From the NCBI GenBank assembly GCA_030267565.1, contig BRXU01000015.1:1177001-1241000 (forward strand): 64,000 nt of DNA. Direction: 5' to 3'. Position numbers and translations under genes: made by a program. This DNA is from Pleodorina starrii (lineage: Eukaryota; Chlorophyta; Chlorophyceae; Chlamydomonadales; Volvocaceae). Below are positions 9,732-35,152 of the stretch, piece after piece (position 1 is the first letter of the stretch; each line of letters starts with the position of its first letter). The notes beneath the pieces were generated by a model that worked only from the letters and a program-made list of their open reading frames with translations, searched no databases and was not told the DNA's origin.

Positions 9732-12700
9732 ATGGTCTTCCATAGCGCTTGTTGGACCCATCCTTGCGGTTCCGTGTGGATGAAGGGGGCTTCCCCTCGG
9801 GGTTCATCCGGCGTCTCTGACTGGCCAGGGATGGCGCTGCGACGACCGCACCAACTTGGCAGCGGCCCTCATGACCGGCACCAGCAGGCTGCTGCCCCTT
9901 GTCGCCTGTGCCATCAGACCCGCGGAACGGGACTACGCGCCACAGCGGGCCACAGGGCTGTCGGCCGCAGCGCGCGGAGCCGCAGCAGCAGCGGCGGCGG
10001 CGCAGCGCAGGACATGTCTTGGAGAGTAGTTGAAAGCGCAGCGTTGGGTCGAGGGCGGGCCGAGTTCTACAGCCCGGGCAGCGGGGCAGACTCGGCCGTC
10101 GGCGGTGGAGACGGCGACGCCTGGGATGCCGGTGATGCGGACGAGCTGGAAGTCGACGAGGAGGAGGACGCTGATGGCGCGGAGGAGGGCGACGAGGGGG
10201 AGGAAGGAGAGGAGGAAGAGGACGATGCCGGCGCCCTCGCGCGCTCTGTTGTGCAGGTACCGCGCCCTGGGCGAGCTGGCACGTTGCGTCGGCGCACGCC
10301 GCGGCTGGCTAGGGTCTGGAAGTGGAGGCACGCGCGGGTTTTGACCTCCCTTGGCACTCCGTGTGCCTTGCGGATTGAGGGGGGTGGGTGGGTGGACACT
10401 GGGCAGTGCCCCCCGGCGCGGCCGCGTAGCCCACTGCGGGCACACACAGCGGGGTTCATCGAGTGTCGCCCGACGCCGTTCCGCGTCGACGCCATTTCCG
10501 CACCCGCTACAGGGCACTGGGAGCCGCATTGCCGCCCGCTTGAGCATTCCCCCATGTGCGGGGTGCGGCCCGTCACCACCCCCAGTTTTGCGCCACCCCC
10601 GCCCCCGCCATTGCGCCCCCCCCAGGTGCGGACGCTGCATCGCGTGCCCAACTTCAGCAGGCCGTGGGAGGAGGGCCACGACGCCGAGTCCAGCTCCAGC
10701 GGCTTCGTGGTGGCGGCGGCGGTGGTTCCGGAGCCGGGCGCCCCGCCGCGGCGGCAGCTGCTCCTCATGACCACCGCCGGCGCGGTGGAGCACGCGCGCA
10801 AGGTGCGCCGGGGAAGGGAAGGAGAGGGGAGGAAGGGAAGAAGAGGAGAGGAGAAGGCGGGGCCGGGGTCCCTGGAGCCTGAGTGGGGATCTGGGGCCCT
10901 CTCAAGTCCCTCCCTCCCCGAGGGGGACATCGGTAATCGGAACCACCCCTTCCCGACTGGCTTCCGGAGTGGGGCCCGGGGGAACTCAGCTGGAGGTGGA
11001 GGTGGAGAAGCGCACGCTCCGCCACGTGACCCCGCGTTCACCCGCCTCCGCTGCTGCCTTCTTCCTCTTCTTCTGTCCTCGTAAAGTACGACATCGTCTC
11101 TTGCCCGTCGCCCACCGGCCCAGTGCACTTGCCAGGTCACTCGCCTCGCCTGTGGCCTCCCCTCCCCTCGCATTTGGGCCTCATGCCCCCCCTCGTGTAA
11201 CGTTGTCTCGTGTCCGTCTCCATTCCACGACCCACTCAGGTGGAGGTCTGCCGCGCCGCGGACGACGCCACGCCGTACACCGCCTCCGTCGCGGCGGTCT
11301 GTCTGGACCTGGACGTCGCGCTGCTTCGGGTGGATGAGCCGGGATTCTGGGGACTGCCCGATAGCGACGAAGGTGGCGGAGGTGGCGGCGGCCGCCGGCA
11401 CAGCCGGGGCCGGGGCCGCCGGGCGCCCGCTGGTGGGCCTTCTGAGGGCGCTGTCGCCGGTGGCGGGTCGGGGCTGGTGCCGCTGCAGCTGGACCGGGGG
11501 CTGCCGCACCTGAGGAAGCCCGTCGTGATGGCAGGTGGGTCAGGCGGCGGCAGGTGGGTTACGGCCAGGGGTCTCCAGGGAGACACGGAAGGAGTTGGCG
11601 CGGCGGCATTCCTACTCCCTCTCTACCTCTCCCTCTCTACCTCTACTTCTGTGCGCACGGGAGGAGAGCTTGCGTGCTGCCTTTCTTCAAGTCGGTCAGC
11701 TCCTGTTTACTATGGGGGCTATGTCGGGGCTGCACTTGCTTCCCACCCCTTCCCACCCCTTCCCACCCCTTCCCACCCCTTCCCACCCCTTCCCACCCCT
11801 TCCCACCCCTTCCCACCCCTTCCCACGCCCTCCCACCCCCTCCCACCCTGCATCGCCCTCGCCCCCAACCCCACCCAGGCTTCCCTCTGGGCGGTGGCAG
11901 CCTGTGCGTCACCAGCGGGGTGGTCTCCCGCATTGAGGTGATCGAGTACTCGCACGCCGGCAGGGCGCTGCTGGCACTGCAGGTGGGGGCAGGCGCGGAG
12001 GAGGAGGGCAGGGACAGAGGCGACAGGCGAGGGAGGAGGAGGCAGGGTGGGTAGGAGGATGGTGGCATGGGCACACCTGTCGCGCGTGCACACACCTCTC
12101 TCAGACTCTCACGCGTCCGCTTCTCTCCTCCCACCTGCCCCTCTCCTTCACCCTCCCCCAGGTGGATGCACCGCTGAACAACGGCGGCTGGGGCGGCCCC
12201 GCGCTGTGCCCCTCCAGCGGTCGCTGCGTGGGCATGGCCTTTCAGAAGTTCGCCAGCCAGACCTGGATGGAGAGGTGGGGGCCGGTGGGGACCAGTGGGG
12301 GCCGGTGGGGAAGAATAATGAGGAGGGAGATGCGGTGCCGCAGCGAAGGGACGCAGACGGCGTTAGCGAGCGGACCCGGGGGCGGTTGGGGGATACCGGT
12401 AGTGGTTGGGGCACCGGCACTGCAGCGGTGGACCGGAGGCGACGTTGGCGGGCCGGGGGAACAGGGGTTCGAAAGCGGAAACGGGGGGAGCGAGGGGGTA
12501 AACTACGGAGAAAGCTTGACGTGCACCTTCCCGCTCCGCTGGGGGAAAAGGTTTAGGGCAGCTGGGGCGGCCAGCCGCTTCGTGGTTCGTGGTTGGGAGG
12601 AACGTCGGGGATCAGCGGGTCCTGAGTCGCTCTTGCGGTTCCGGGACACTGGTGGAGAGAAGACAGGCTACGCATCGCATCCGCATCCGCAGAGGGGTAA

Positions 12701-15700
12701 TATTGCAACGAACCAATCCGGGCGGTCCCACGGCCACCTCGACGCTTCCCGCGCGCCTGCAGGTACGACGACGCCGCGGCGGAGGTGTACGGCGGTGAAG
12801 GAGACGAGGACGATGGGGGCGGCGGCGGCGGCGACGAGGGCGACGACGGCGACGACGGCGGCGGCGGCGGCGGTCACGGGCAGGTTAGGCCCGGGGCTCT
12901 CTGAATACATCTGTGCGCGTTGACGGCCGCAGGGGCGGGCGGACGGACGGGCAGGCGGGCGGGTGCGCAGCGCATGGCCCCTCCGCCGTTGCCGGCCCAA
13001 ACCCAAACGACCCTCGCAACGTGCGTCCCGTACAGGATTACGACGAGGACGCCGAGAATATCGGCTACCTGGTGCCGGCGCAGCTGCTACAGCTGGTGCT
13101 CGACGACTACAGCCGAGCCATGTCACACCAGCAAGCCTCCACATCCGCGCCCGGCGCCACGCCCGCTGCCGCCGGCAGGGGGGCGAGGCGCGGCAGTGCC
13201 GGCGCGCGCGCTTCGCGCGCCGGCAGCGGCGGTGGCTCCGCCACCGCTGGCGCGTCGTCGTCGTCGTCGGAGACCCGCGGGTCGGCGCCGGTGTATCTGG
13301 ACGGTCGGCCGCGGCTGGGGCTGCGGTACCAGCGGCTGGAGTCGCCGGTGCTGCGGCGGTCGCTGGGGATGGCGGCGGGGGAGTCGGGGGTGCTGGTGAC
13401 GGGGGTGGACCCCACTGGCTCGGCTGCGAGGCTGGTGCAGGTACGTGCAGGAGGCGAGGCGCAATCGGAGGGGAGGCAAGGGGGGGGGGGGTAAATTGGG
13501 GCCATTGGGATGTGCGAGTGGGAGGACCGTCACGTAGGCGGGGCCTTTGCGTGTTGTGGCTGGGCGACGAGGTCGGTTACCTGGCTGCTTACTGCTCGTT
13601 CTTTCTTTCCTTCCCCTTTCCCCCCCCCCTGTGCCCGCAGGTGCACGACGTCTTGCTGGCGGTGGGGGGCCGGCAGGTGGGCGGTTGGGACCGGGGCACT
13701 GCATGGGGGGGGGGGCACTGCGTGCGGGCGCTTGGGAGTTGGGACCCTCCGAAAGGGACGTGGGTGTGGGGGCCATGGCCGGCGGGGCGTTGTCGCCTGC
13801 GCCACTGCCAGCCAATTCCGGCCAGCCTGCCAACCACGTGCCGTTCACCGGGTGGTGGTGGTGGTGGTGGTGCTGCAGGTCTCCAACGACGGGACGACGG
13901 TGCTGCGGCCGGGCCAACGGGTGCTGTTCGGCCACTGGTCGGCGGTGGCCAATGTGGGGGACCCGCTCACGATCACGGTGAGAGGGAGGGAGGGAGGGAG
14001 GGAGCACACCCGGGAGAGGAACCCGCCAAGCCAGCCGGCGAGCGGGGCAGGCAGCGGGGGCTGATGCTGCACACGTCACCACCGCCCGGGTGGGGCCCAG
14101 GGTGATGCGCACCCGCCTCCCCTGGCCCGAGTACCCGAGTACCTTGCACCGCACATATACACTACATACACACGCCTCACGCCGGCTGCCCCCCTGCTGG
14201 TCCCGCAGGTGCTCCGAGGGGGGACACGGCTGGAGCTGAGCCTCAGGTGGGGCTGGGGAGGGGGGGTAAGGGGAGGGCAGGGGAGGGGAGGGCAGGGGGG
14301 GAAGGGGGGGGAGGGCGGTCCTGCCGGCGGCCGCGACGCTGTGCCCGACCACGCGCCTGCGCTGGCTTGGGCGGGCGTCCCGGCATGGACGAAGCGGCGT
14401 CGGTCGCAATCCTTCGAGTTCCAGATGACGGTATGGCTGTGTGCCTCTGCACAGCGAGGCTCCCGCGGATCACTGACCCGTGGGCCACATGCTCTGCCTG
14501 CCTCCCCACCTCCCACAACAGCAACGACGCTCGGGGTCGTTGCAACTGCATCCCCTGACGAGCGAGTCGTAGTCGTACCCCGGGGGGGGGGGTAAAAAGT
14601 GATACCGCAGCGGAGACGGAGACGGGGGGGGGAAAGTACCCAATGTCGAAAGAATCCCAGCAGGGCCCTGCCCGATAGTCTTCGCTTCTCTCTCGTCCCT
14701 GCCCGTTGATCTCCCGACCCCTGCCCTCCCGACCCCTCCCCTCAGGCTCCGTGGCGCCGGCGAGCCCTTCCTGCCCGTGTCCCTGGGTCCGGGGCGGCGA
14801 CCTCAGTTCCTGGTGGTGGGGCCGCTGGTGTTTGCGGCCTTCTCATTGCCCTACTGGTGAGTTTGAAGAAAACACCACCACCACACGGTGTGCGGCCCAT
14901 ACACCCGCCCGTCCGCCCTGTCCTCCGTCCGCTGCGCTGCGTTCATCCGATGCTTCCTGCTGCGCTGCGCTGCGCTTGCATAACGTGTCTCACCGCGACA
15001 TGTTTGTATCACGTTCTCACCGCGGCGTGTTGTGCTGTGCTGTGCTGTGCCGTGCTGCGCTCTGGGTTGCTGGCGGCGGCTACGCAGGTTCGAGCTGATG
15101 GCGGCTCAGCAGCAGGCGGGGTCGAACCGGGCAGCGAGGCGGCGGCTGTCTTCGGGGCTGGTGCCGGTGCTGGCAGCGCTGGAGTGGGGGCTGCCGGCGG
15201 AAGGTGGGGGGCACCGCGGATCGGGACCCTGGAAGAGCCCTCCCTTGACCGGCGTCGTCCTCCCTTCCCGCCCATTCTCCGTCAATAGTCTGTTTGGGTT
15301 GGTCCAGCTGCGGCGACGAGGCGGTCGCAGCTCCTCCAATGGTGACTCGGTAAAGTGACGTGGGCACGTTTGGGCGAGTGCTGTTCTCGGGTCCGTTCCC
15401 CCCCCCACGTCGCGTCGCCGCGCTGTGTTCAATCGCCGCGCTGCGGTTCTGTTACCGTTACCGGTACTCGCCCATTACACCCACCCACCCACCCGTCCCG
15501 TCACGCTCCTCCTCCTCCTCCTCCTTTTTCCCACAACTGCAGATGACGGTGAGGAGGTGGTGCTGCTGACCGAGGTGCTCGAGTGCGGATCCGGAGGGGC
15601 GGACGAGGGCGAGGGAGAGGGCGGCCAGGAGGAGGAGGAGGAGGGTGAGGACGACGATGAGGTCAGCGCCTCCCCTGATGGGGTGCCGGTGGCCTCCGAG

Positions 15701-16610
15701 GCTGCCGCCTGGTCGCAGCTGCTGCAGTCCCCCGGCCGCCTGGCGACGGTGAACGGGCAGCAGGTGCGGAACCTGGCTCAGCTGGCGGCGGCGGTGGTGC
15801 GGGCGTCGACCTCCGCGTCGGCGTCGGCGGCTGACGGCAGTGAGCAGCAGGTGGGTGGCTTGGTGTGTGTGTGTGGGCGTGTGTGTATGTGTGTGTGCGG
15901 GCTTTTACGTGGGTCATGTTTCCATACACGGTCGCGATTGGCGGTCGTGGATAAGCGGACGTCGTTGCCGTTGCGTTACATGGTTTTGTTCTATCGCACC
16001 AGTCCCTCAACCCTCGGCCGGATCATCGCGACAACGGATCGGCACCGTCGCAACACCCAACGGCTCTCGTGTGCCCCGCCTCCTCTATACCCTCCTCTTG
16101 ACCTACCGTATCCCCTGATGGATGACCCCCTGCTTGCTCCCAGCCGCATCACTTTCTTCGCCTGGGCTTGGAGCCCAGCGGAAGGGGCGCTCCGGGCAGC
16201 AGCAGCAGCAGCAGCGACGGCGGCAGCAGCAGCAGCAGCGGTCCGGGCGTCACGGTGGCTGGGCGGCTGGTGGTGTTGGACGCCTCCAGTCTGGCAGCGG
16301 ACACGAAGGCGGTGCTGAGACACCACTCCATGGCGGCGGCGATGTCGGCGGACTTGCGCAGGTGGGTACGCAGCGGGGGGTGGGACGGCTTGGGACTGGG
16401 TTTGGGTGGGGTGGGGTGGAGTGGGGTGCTGTTTGCTACCACACGTGGCTAGGGCGCTACAACGAAGCTCCTCCTGAGTCCTGATCCCACCGACGATCCC
16501 GCAGGCGGCTCGCGACAAATTGGCCCTTCGAGGCCAGCCATCAGGCCCACGGCGCATCGCGGCAGCGGCGGCAGCAGGGCCGGAGGGTGGCGCTGTCGGG
16601 CCGTCGGTAG
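9732..16610 (+). CDS. DEG9-type Deg/HtrA family protein, predicted pseudoprotease
   Basis: Fifteen exons: 9732-10256, 10626-10802, 11240-11534, 11879-11982, 12162-12274, 12763-12883, 13036-13440, 13641-13676, 13879-13977, 14209-14246, 14746-14856, 15088-15203, 15543-15850, 16144-16361 and 16505-16610. All phases agree, giving 923 residues. The first in-frame ATG after a stop at 9621 is 9732; 9831 and 10014 are alternatives. The order matches plant DEG9: PNFSRPW, SSSSGFVV, VDLDVALL-like Asp block, GFPLGGGSLCVTSGVVSR, GGPALC, CVGMAFQ, DAENIGYLVP, then PDZ-like regions (LGLRYQRLESPVLRRSLGM; FLVVGPLVFAAFSLPY; VLLTEVLEC). Asp259 is kept. The catalytic His position is Gly227 (TTAGAVEH where DEG9 has TNAHSVEH), and the catalytic Ser is Trp377 (NNGGWGGP for NSGNSGGP). 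Insertions are acidic (exon 1), Gly/Asp-rich (exon 6) and Ser/Gly-rich. Family members act as nuclear or organellar proteases; this one is probably non-proteolytic. No frame break is needed. Confidence 0.87.
11741..11828. repeat. Decamer tandem repeat TTCCCACCCC in an intron
   Basis: About eight consecutive 10-bp units lie in the third intron of the DEG9-like gene, just upstream of its acceptor at 11878. The minus strand reads GGGGTGGGAA repeatedly and could form G-quadruplexes. On the transcript the tract is a C-rich pyrimidine run that could serve as part of the 3' splice-site tract. Confidence 0.85.
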
Positions 16611-16905
16611 CGGCACTCGAAGCGGCAGGCGGCAGGTGGCCGGGGACGGCGGCTGCCTGCTGCCTGGCCGCAGGTCAGGCGGGCCGGGAGTGGGTGGGTG
16701 AAGGCGCGCACGAAGCGCGCGTGCGAGGGCACGGGGCGAATGTGCGGCGGCTGCGCTGGTGCGGTGCGGTGCGGCGGCGCCCGTCCCCCGGATGGTGCGC
16801 TGCGGTCTTTTGAGGGGCCCGGTTGGTCGGGACAAGGACGTACGAGAAAACGGAAAAGGGCTGACGACGGGTTCGGGTGCAGCGTTCGGCTACGTGCCAG
16901 ATATG

Positions 16906-16910
16906 TGTAA
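16906..16910 (+). terminator. Poly(A) signal TGTAA of the DEG9-like gene
   Basis: TGTAA lies 296 bp after the stop codon at 16608-16610, a normal 3' UTR length for a green alga. No closer TGTAA was seen. Confidence 0.5.
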
Positions 16911-18236
16911 CCTGGAATGCGCGCGTGTGGATACCGAGCTCGACGGGTCGGCTGGGTCCGGCGCTGTTGGATGTCGTATTCTCCGCGATGGAATACGACA
17001 GTACGGCAATGTGCGTGCGCTCCTCAGCCGAGGGTCTCGGTGCATGATGAAGACCTGTGACACGGAGGTGGAGGTGGTGGTGGTGCGTGGTGGAGGTGGA
17101 GGTGAAGTGTACATCCCTGATTCCTCGGGTCTGGGCACAGGGCCCGGACCAGTTGGGACCCAGGCCAAGAAACATACGCTCAAGCGCAAGTGGACCAGTG
17201 CAAAGAGATCAACAACGGACCAGATGGCAAGAGGAAATTGTGATGGCGAGCCGCGCTTGACAAACAGGGTATAAATGCGTGGCAAATTATGCACACTTAG
17301 CCTGATCTCAGCAACAATCAGCCAAACACGACAGCAATTAGTAAGCCAAGCGCTCATTAGTAAGCTTGCTGCAGCTTGCTGTTTCCTTCAATCGCGCAAA
17401 GAAGTGACATAAGCGGGTTAATAGGTGTGGTGACTTTAAAAGGCAGGTCTGCTGCTATTCTGCTTACTCTGTCACCTACATCTGTCCCCACATTGCTTGA
17501 CGCAGCCGTGTTTGCCGACAAATCAGATGGGCAAGGGTTAGTCTATGGCCATTCATAAAGTATAACGGCTTACCTGCCTGAATGCAATCAAGGAAAGTCC
17601 TATTCAAGCTATACAGGATCTAAAACCAACGTCAACGAAAATTCTACCTAAGATCGACTATATGCAAAGCGTACAGCAAGTTCTTGCGCTCCATCATCGT
17701 GAGCACGCGCACATCATAAAGGAGCAAGCCCTGGTACACTGGTACACTTCTGCCAGGAAAGCACATAAGAGTTAAGAAGTAGGGCGGGCGAGAAGGCGAG
17801 CCGTCGCCAACACGGTATATTATTCTTCCTTAATGCAAAGACTTATCACAGTATTGCAAAAATGAGCTCAGGTATAGCGAGGCATCGGCACGTTGATCGG
17901 ATGGCGCTCCGCTCCGCTGCCGAACTGCCCTTTTGCGCTCGGGCTGAGATGTGTTAATCTGCGATGCCTAAACAGGCAGTCTGCAGGGACTCGAGGGTTG
18001 CCTCTCCTGCCCTGTCGTACGCCTGTCCGGTGTCCTACACCTGACGGCGGGTGGTAAGCACCAGCTACAGGGCGTCACGTGCCCGCCCGCACGTATTCGG
18101 CTCCCAACGACCTAACGGCCGGCCTTTCATAAATCATAAACCCAGGCTGCAAAGCGCGATAACCTACGGTATCTCGCCAATCCATAATAACGCTTCAGTG
18201 ATCTTGCTCCGCACCTGGCAAATTTGGCAGGGAAAC
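16911..18236. other. Intergenic region with a TATA-like box
   Basis: No gene is supported here. A TATAAATG element lies at about 17268-17275. The interval 17280-17900 is clearly AT-richer than the flanking coding DNA. A 15-bp exact match to the satellite inverted repeat lies at 18011-18025 (separate entry). Confidence 0.4.
18011..18025 (+). other. Solitary copy of the satellite inverted-repeat core
   Basis: CCTGTCGTACGCCTG is identical to the core of the terminal repeat that bounds every satellite monomer right of 35.1 kb. Here it stands alone, without the mirrored arm. It may be a remnant or chance; a 15-bp exact match is unlikely in a window of this size. Confidence 0.5.
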
Positions 18237-18602
18237 ATGGCTAGCGACGGCAATTGCATCGCCATCCTTCAGACCGGCCTAAATAAGGGCCGGAGGTGCT
18301 CCAAGCCCGCAAAGTACGGCGCCCCCGGCGGCGCGCTGATCTACTGCGGCATCCACAAGGACTACGCGTGCGCTGCTTCCACGTCCCAAACGCAGCCTGC
18401 CCGGCCTGCCAGCTCGAGCCGCCCCCGCCAATCGTGCTCCGAAGACGACACGGCGGCCTCATCTGGGGGCGCCGCCGCTCCGTCTCGCCCCACACCTGCC
18501 CGCGCCCCGCCGTCACCCGGGTCGCAGGGCACTGCCCCCACGACCGACGAGCAGGAGCTGGATGACCTCGTCAAGGCGATGAGGATCAAGCTCAGCAAGT
18601 AG
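18237..18602 (+). CDS. Small protein with an N-terminal Cys/His (probable zinc-binding) motif
   Basis: Single-exon reading frame of 121 residues. The ATG at 18237 is chosen over the upstream in-frame extension because the Cys/His motif starts right after it. The N-terminus reads GNCIAILQTG, GLNKGRRC, then IYCGIHK, giving C7-x13-C21-x15-C37-x2-H40, a plausible single zinc site. The middle (about 48-100) is Ala/Ser/Pro/Thr-rich and probably disordered. The C-terminus (DEQELDDLVKAMRIKLSK) looks helical. Short KG-xx-C...YC-xx-H motifs of this kind occur in many proteins of large DNA viruses and in scattered eukaryotic proteins, so viral ancestry is possible but unproven. No TGTAA lies close behind the stop, and the gene sits in a long gene-poor interval. 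Function unknown. Confidence 0.5.
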   Translation: MASDGNCIAILQTGLNKGRRCSKPAKYGAPGGALIYCGIHKDYACAASTSQTQPARPASSSRPRQSCSEDDTAASSGGAAAPSRPTPARAPPSPGSQGTAPTTDEQELDDLVKAMRIKLSK

Positions 18603-20073
18603 GTACCGTATCGTATCCACACTGTAGCGCGCGCAAACGACTGCATTGAAAGGCTTAATCAGGCTTAAACTGAATCTGGAACGGCGCACGTGTCCCGCTG
18701 CAGGATGAATCTGACCTCCGTCACCGTCACCGTGTGAGGCGCTCATTCGCTGGCGCAGCGAACAACGCGATGCGAGCTCTTTGGAGGTGCAGCAGCAGTC
18801 GCCGTCCGTTGGCAAAGGGTGTGCTCGATGGTGCTGCCGTGATTACAAGATTTTAAGGGATTTTGAGGAGACGCGAGGCAACGCTTTGTGTTATGATACG
18901 ATTGAAGTTGATATCCGTAGCTGTGCCAGGGTAGCGTGCAGACGCAAAGGACGTCCAGTTGCGTGCGGATGCCCCGTCATGCCCTTCAGGCGCATAGCCG
19001 GCGATAGTAAGGGCTAATTATGATAACGGAGCTATGCTCTGCCCGGTGTTGGGCTCTGGGCTGACGCTCGCTCGAGGGACGCGTGCGGACGGTATGGATA
19101 ATGTGCGGCCGTCCCAGGCAGGCGCATCGGGCACGCACATGTCGCATTGCGTGCAGTAGCTCGATCGGCACGTCGCGGTGCGCATTGGACCCTGATGGTG
19201 CCCCACGCAACCTGATGACCAGGCATTGTGAATTTGTGGTATATGTATGGTACAGCCGCGCTGCCGATTCCTCAGCTTGCATCCCTTCTGGCAAGCTGTG
19301 CGAGTGAGCGCGAGAGAGAAAGTGGGAGAGAGGGGCAACCGTATCGTATTTTTTTGCCAGGGCTCGCCGCCGTGGCGGTGCCGTCGCCCACAGGGGCAGG
19401 CCGGTGGCAACTGGCAAGCCTACCGTCAGCGAGGGTAGCGCTGCGTGGCGGAGGATGTGAAGCGTGACTGCGGACAGTTGACGCTGCGCATATGCTGCGG
19501 TGCGGGTGACGCTCGTCCTGGCGCGCAGCCGGCCCGCCGAACTGTGCGTCGTCGAGCGACCCGCGGGTCTGTGCAGGCGCCGGTTTGTTTCTGTCGGAAG
19601 TTTGGATCCGCTGCCCATTTCGCCAGCGACTTTTCCAAAACGGGATATTTCGGAGGATTGTTTCGCAGACCTGCCTTGTAATCCGCAATGCAGGCCGCGC
19701 AAGCGATTGATGGTGGCAAGCGAGTATTTCGTTTTTTCCGTTGGGCTCTGACTGACTGACTCCCCGGTGACGCAAGCCCCGAAACGACCCGCATCCACGT
19801 GGCTGGCCTGCTACGAGCCCAAGTACAGAAGCGATGTGGGAAAGGTCTTGGCCTTCCACAAATAGTCTGTTTGCGAATCTTTCTGATCACAGTACGCTCT
19901 GTCCACATTCTTGTTTCAACGTCCATAAACAGCAAACAGGCTAACGGGACCAGCAAAACAAAATACCGGAGTAGTAAAAAGTTGCCTTACACGAACAAAA
20001 AGTAGATCTTTCAGCAGGAGGTGTGTGTGATTGTGTGTCTCCCCTCTCCAAACCAGCTGTTGGCAAGCGGTCG
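18603..20073. other. Intergenic region, no supported gene
   Basis: A 270-codon minus-strand frame (19798-18986) and smaller plus-strand frames are open, but none shows a recognisable domain, splice structure or compositional bias. The last 150 bp before 20074 are A-rich and should hold the promoter and 5' UTR of the LEA-like gene. Confidence 0.35.
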
Positions 20074-34059
<13,986 letters not shown>

Positions 34060-35152
34060 TTGAGGCGCTGAGGGTGGTCAAGAGGAGTGTGAGAGCTGTG
34101 CAAGATGTCAGCGCACGGTGAAAGGACCGAGAGGGATCGAAGCATGAAAGTTATGAGATTGGGAGCAAGTACGTTCTACAATAGGGGAAGGCAGGTGGTA
34201 TTGAAGAAGAACAGTAGTTGACAAAGGAGGGGTGGGCGACATTAATATGTCGATTGCAGGTACTTGTCGGCCCGCAGTTCAAATTGCCCGAGATGTGGGG
34301 TTGCGAAATAAGGCTGTCAATTAGGGCAGGGCAGTACATCGAAATCAGTTGATCTGTGTTGGTACCATTATTGTAATGTCACGTGTTGCCGCATCCCGTT
34401 CACCTACGGTAACACGGTGTTACGATACTTGCTATCGAACCGGGACCCATGGTTCACCGTGCAAGCGATGCGAGTTGTCGCCTAAGGAACTTGCCCGAGG
34501 AAAAAAGCTGATTTCTCCTCCTCTCCATCCTCTTCCCATCTATCCAACGGACGAAATGTACTGCAGGATGTCGTACGTTTCACAGTTGGGCGAAACCTGA
34601 CTTGACTGGGACGTTCGCCTCTTCAAGGCGGTAGTCGCCATCGACAACAGCAGGGGTTAGGCTACCGGTACGGGTGAATCCCGTTCCTCCGCCTGGATGG
34701 AAGCGTGGAGCCCGTCAATGCCCCCAGGCAGTGGTCAACCAATTGCGTTCAAAAGCCCTGCACTCCACGAACTCACGGACAGCTACCGTGAACGTGTCGA
34801 GTGGGCCAGAGGACGTATGCTCCTGTATGCTCCACAGCCGCGCAACAGCGCCAAGCGAAACACGTCATCCACTCTCGTCGCCCATCCCACTTCGCGGTCG
34901 GAATCAACGTCCTGCTGTACATGGAAAACTTCCAGTTTCATACTCCCAATGCGAAAGGCCGCGGCAAGTCAATCTGTGCCACGCTCCATTGTGTTTCCCC
35001 CATCGTTGCAAACGATGCAACAAACCAGCAGTGCGCATCCAGCTTCCTGAGCACGTGACGGCCATCACACAGAGCATGGCTGGGATGAAGTGCACTTGAG
35101 CAAAACAACACCAGCAAGGGATGGGCAAATCCCCATTTTTTCGGAATATATG
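34060..35152. other. 3' UTR of the LEA-like gene, then gene-free spacer
   Basis: TGTAA at 34372-34376, 313 bp after the stop, is the likely poly(A) signal. From 34377 to 35152 there are open frames of up to 141 codons without any recognised domain. This stretch is the boundary between unique DNA and the satellite. Confidence 0.5.
34372..34376 (+). terminator. Poly(A) signal TGTAA of the LEA-like gene
   Basis: TGTAA lies 313 bp downstream of the TGA at 34057-34059, in AT-richer sequence (ACCATTATTGTAATGTC). Confidence 0.5.

Noticed and set aside
18986..19798. 270-codon minus-strand frame
   Set aside because: No recognisable domain, splice sites or composition typical of the coding exons nearby; long open frames arise easily in GC-rich DNA.
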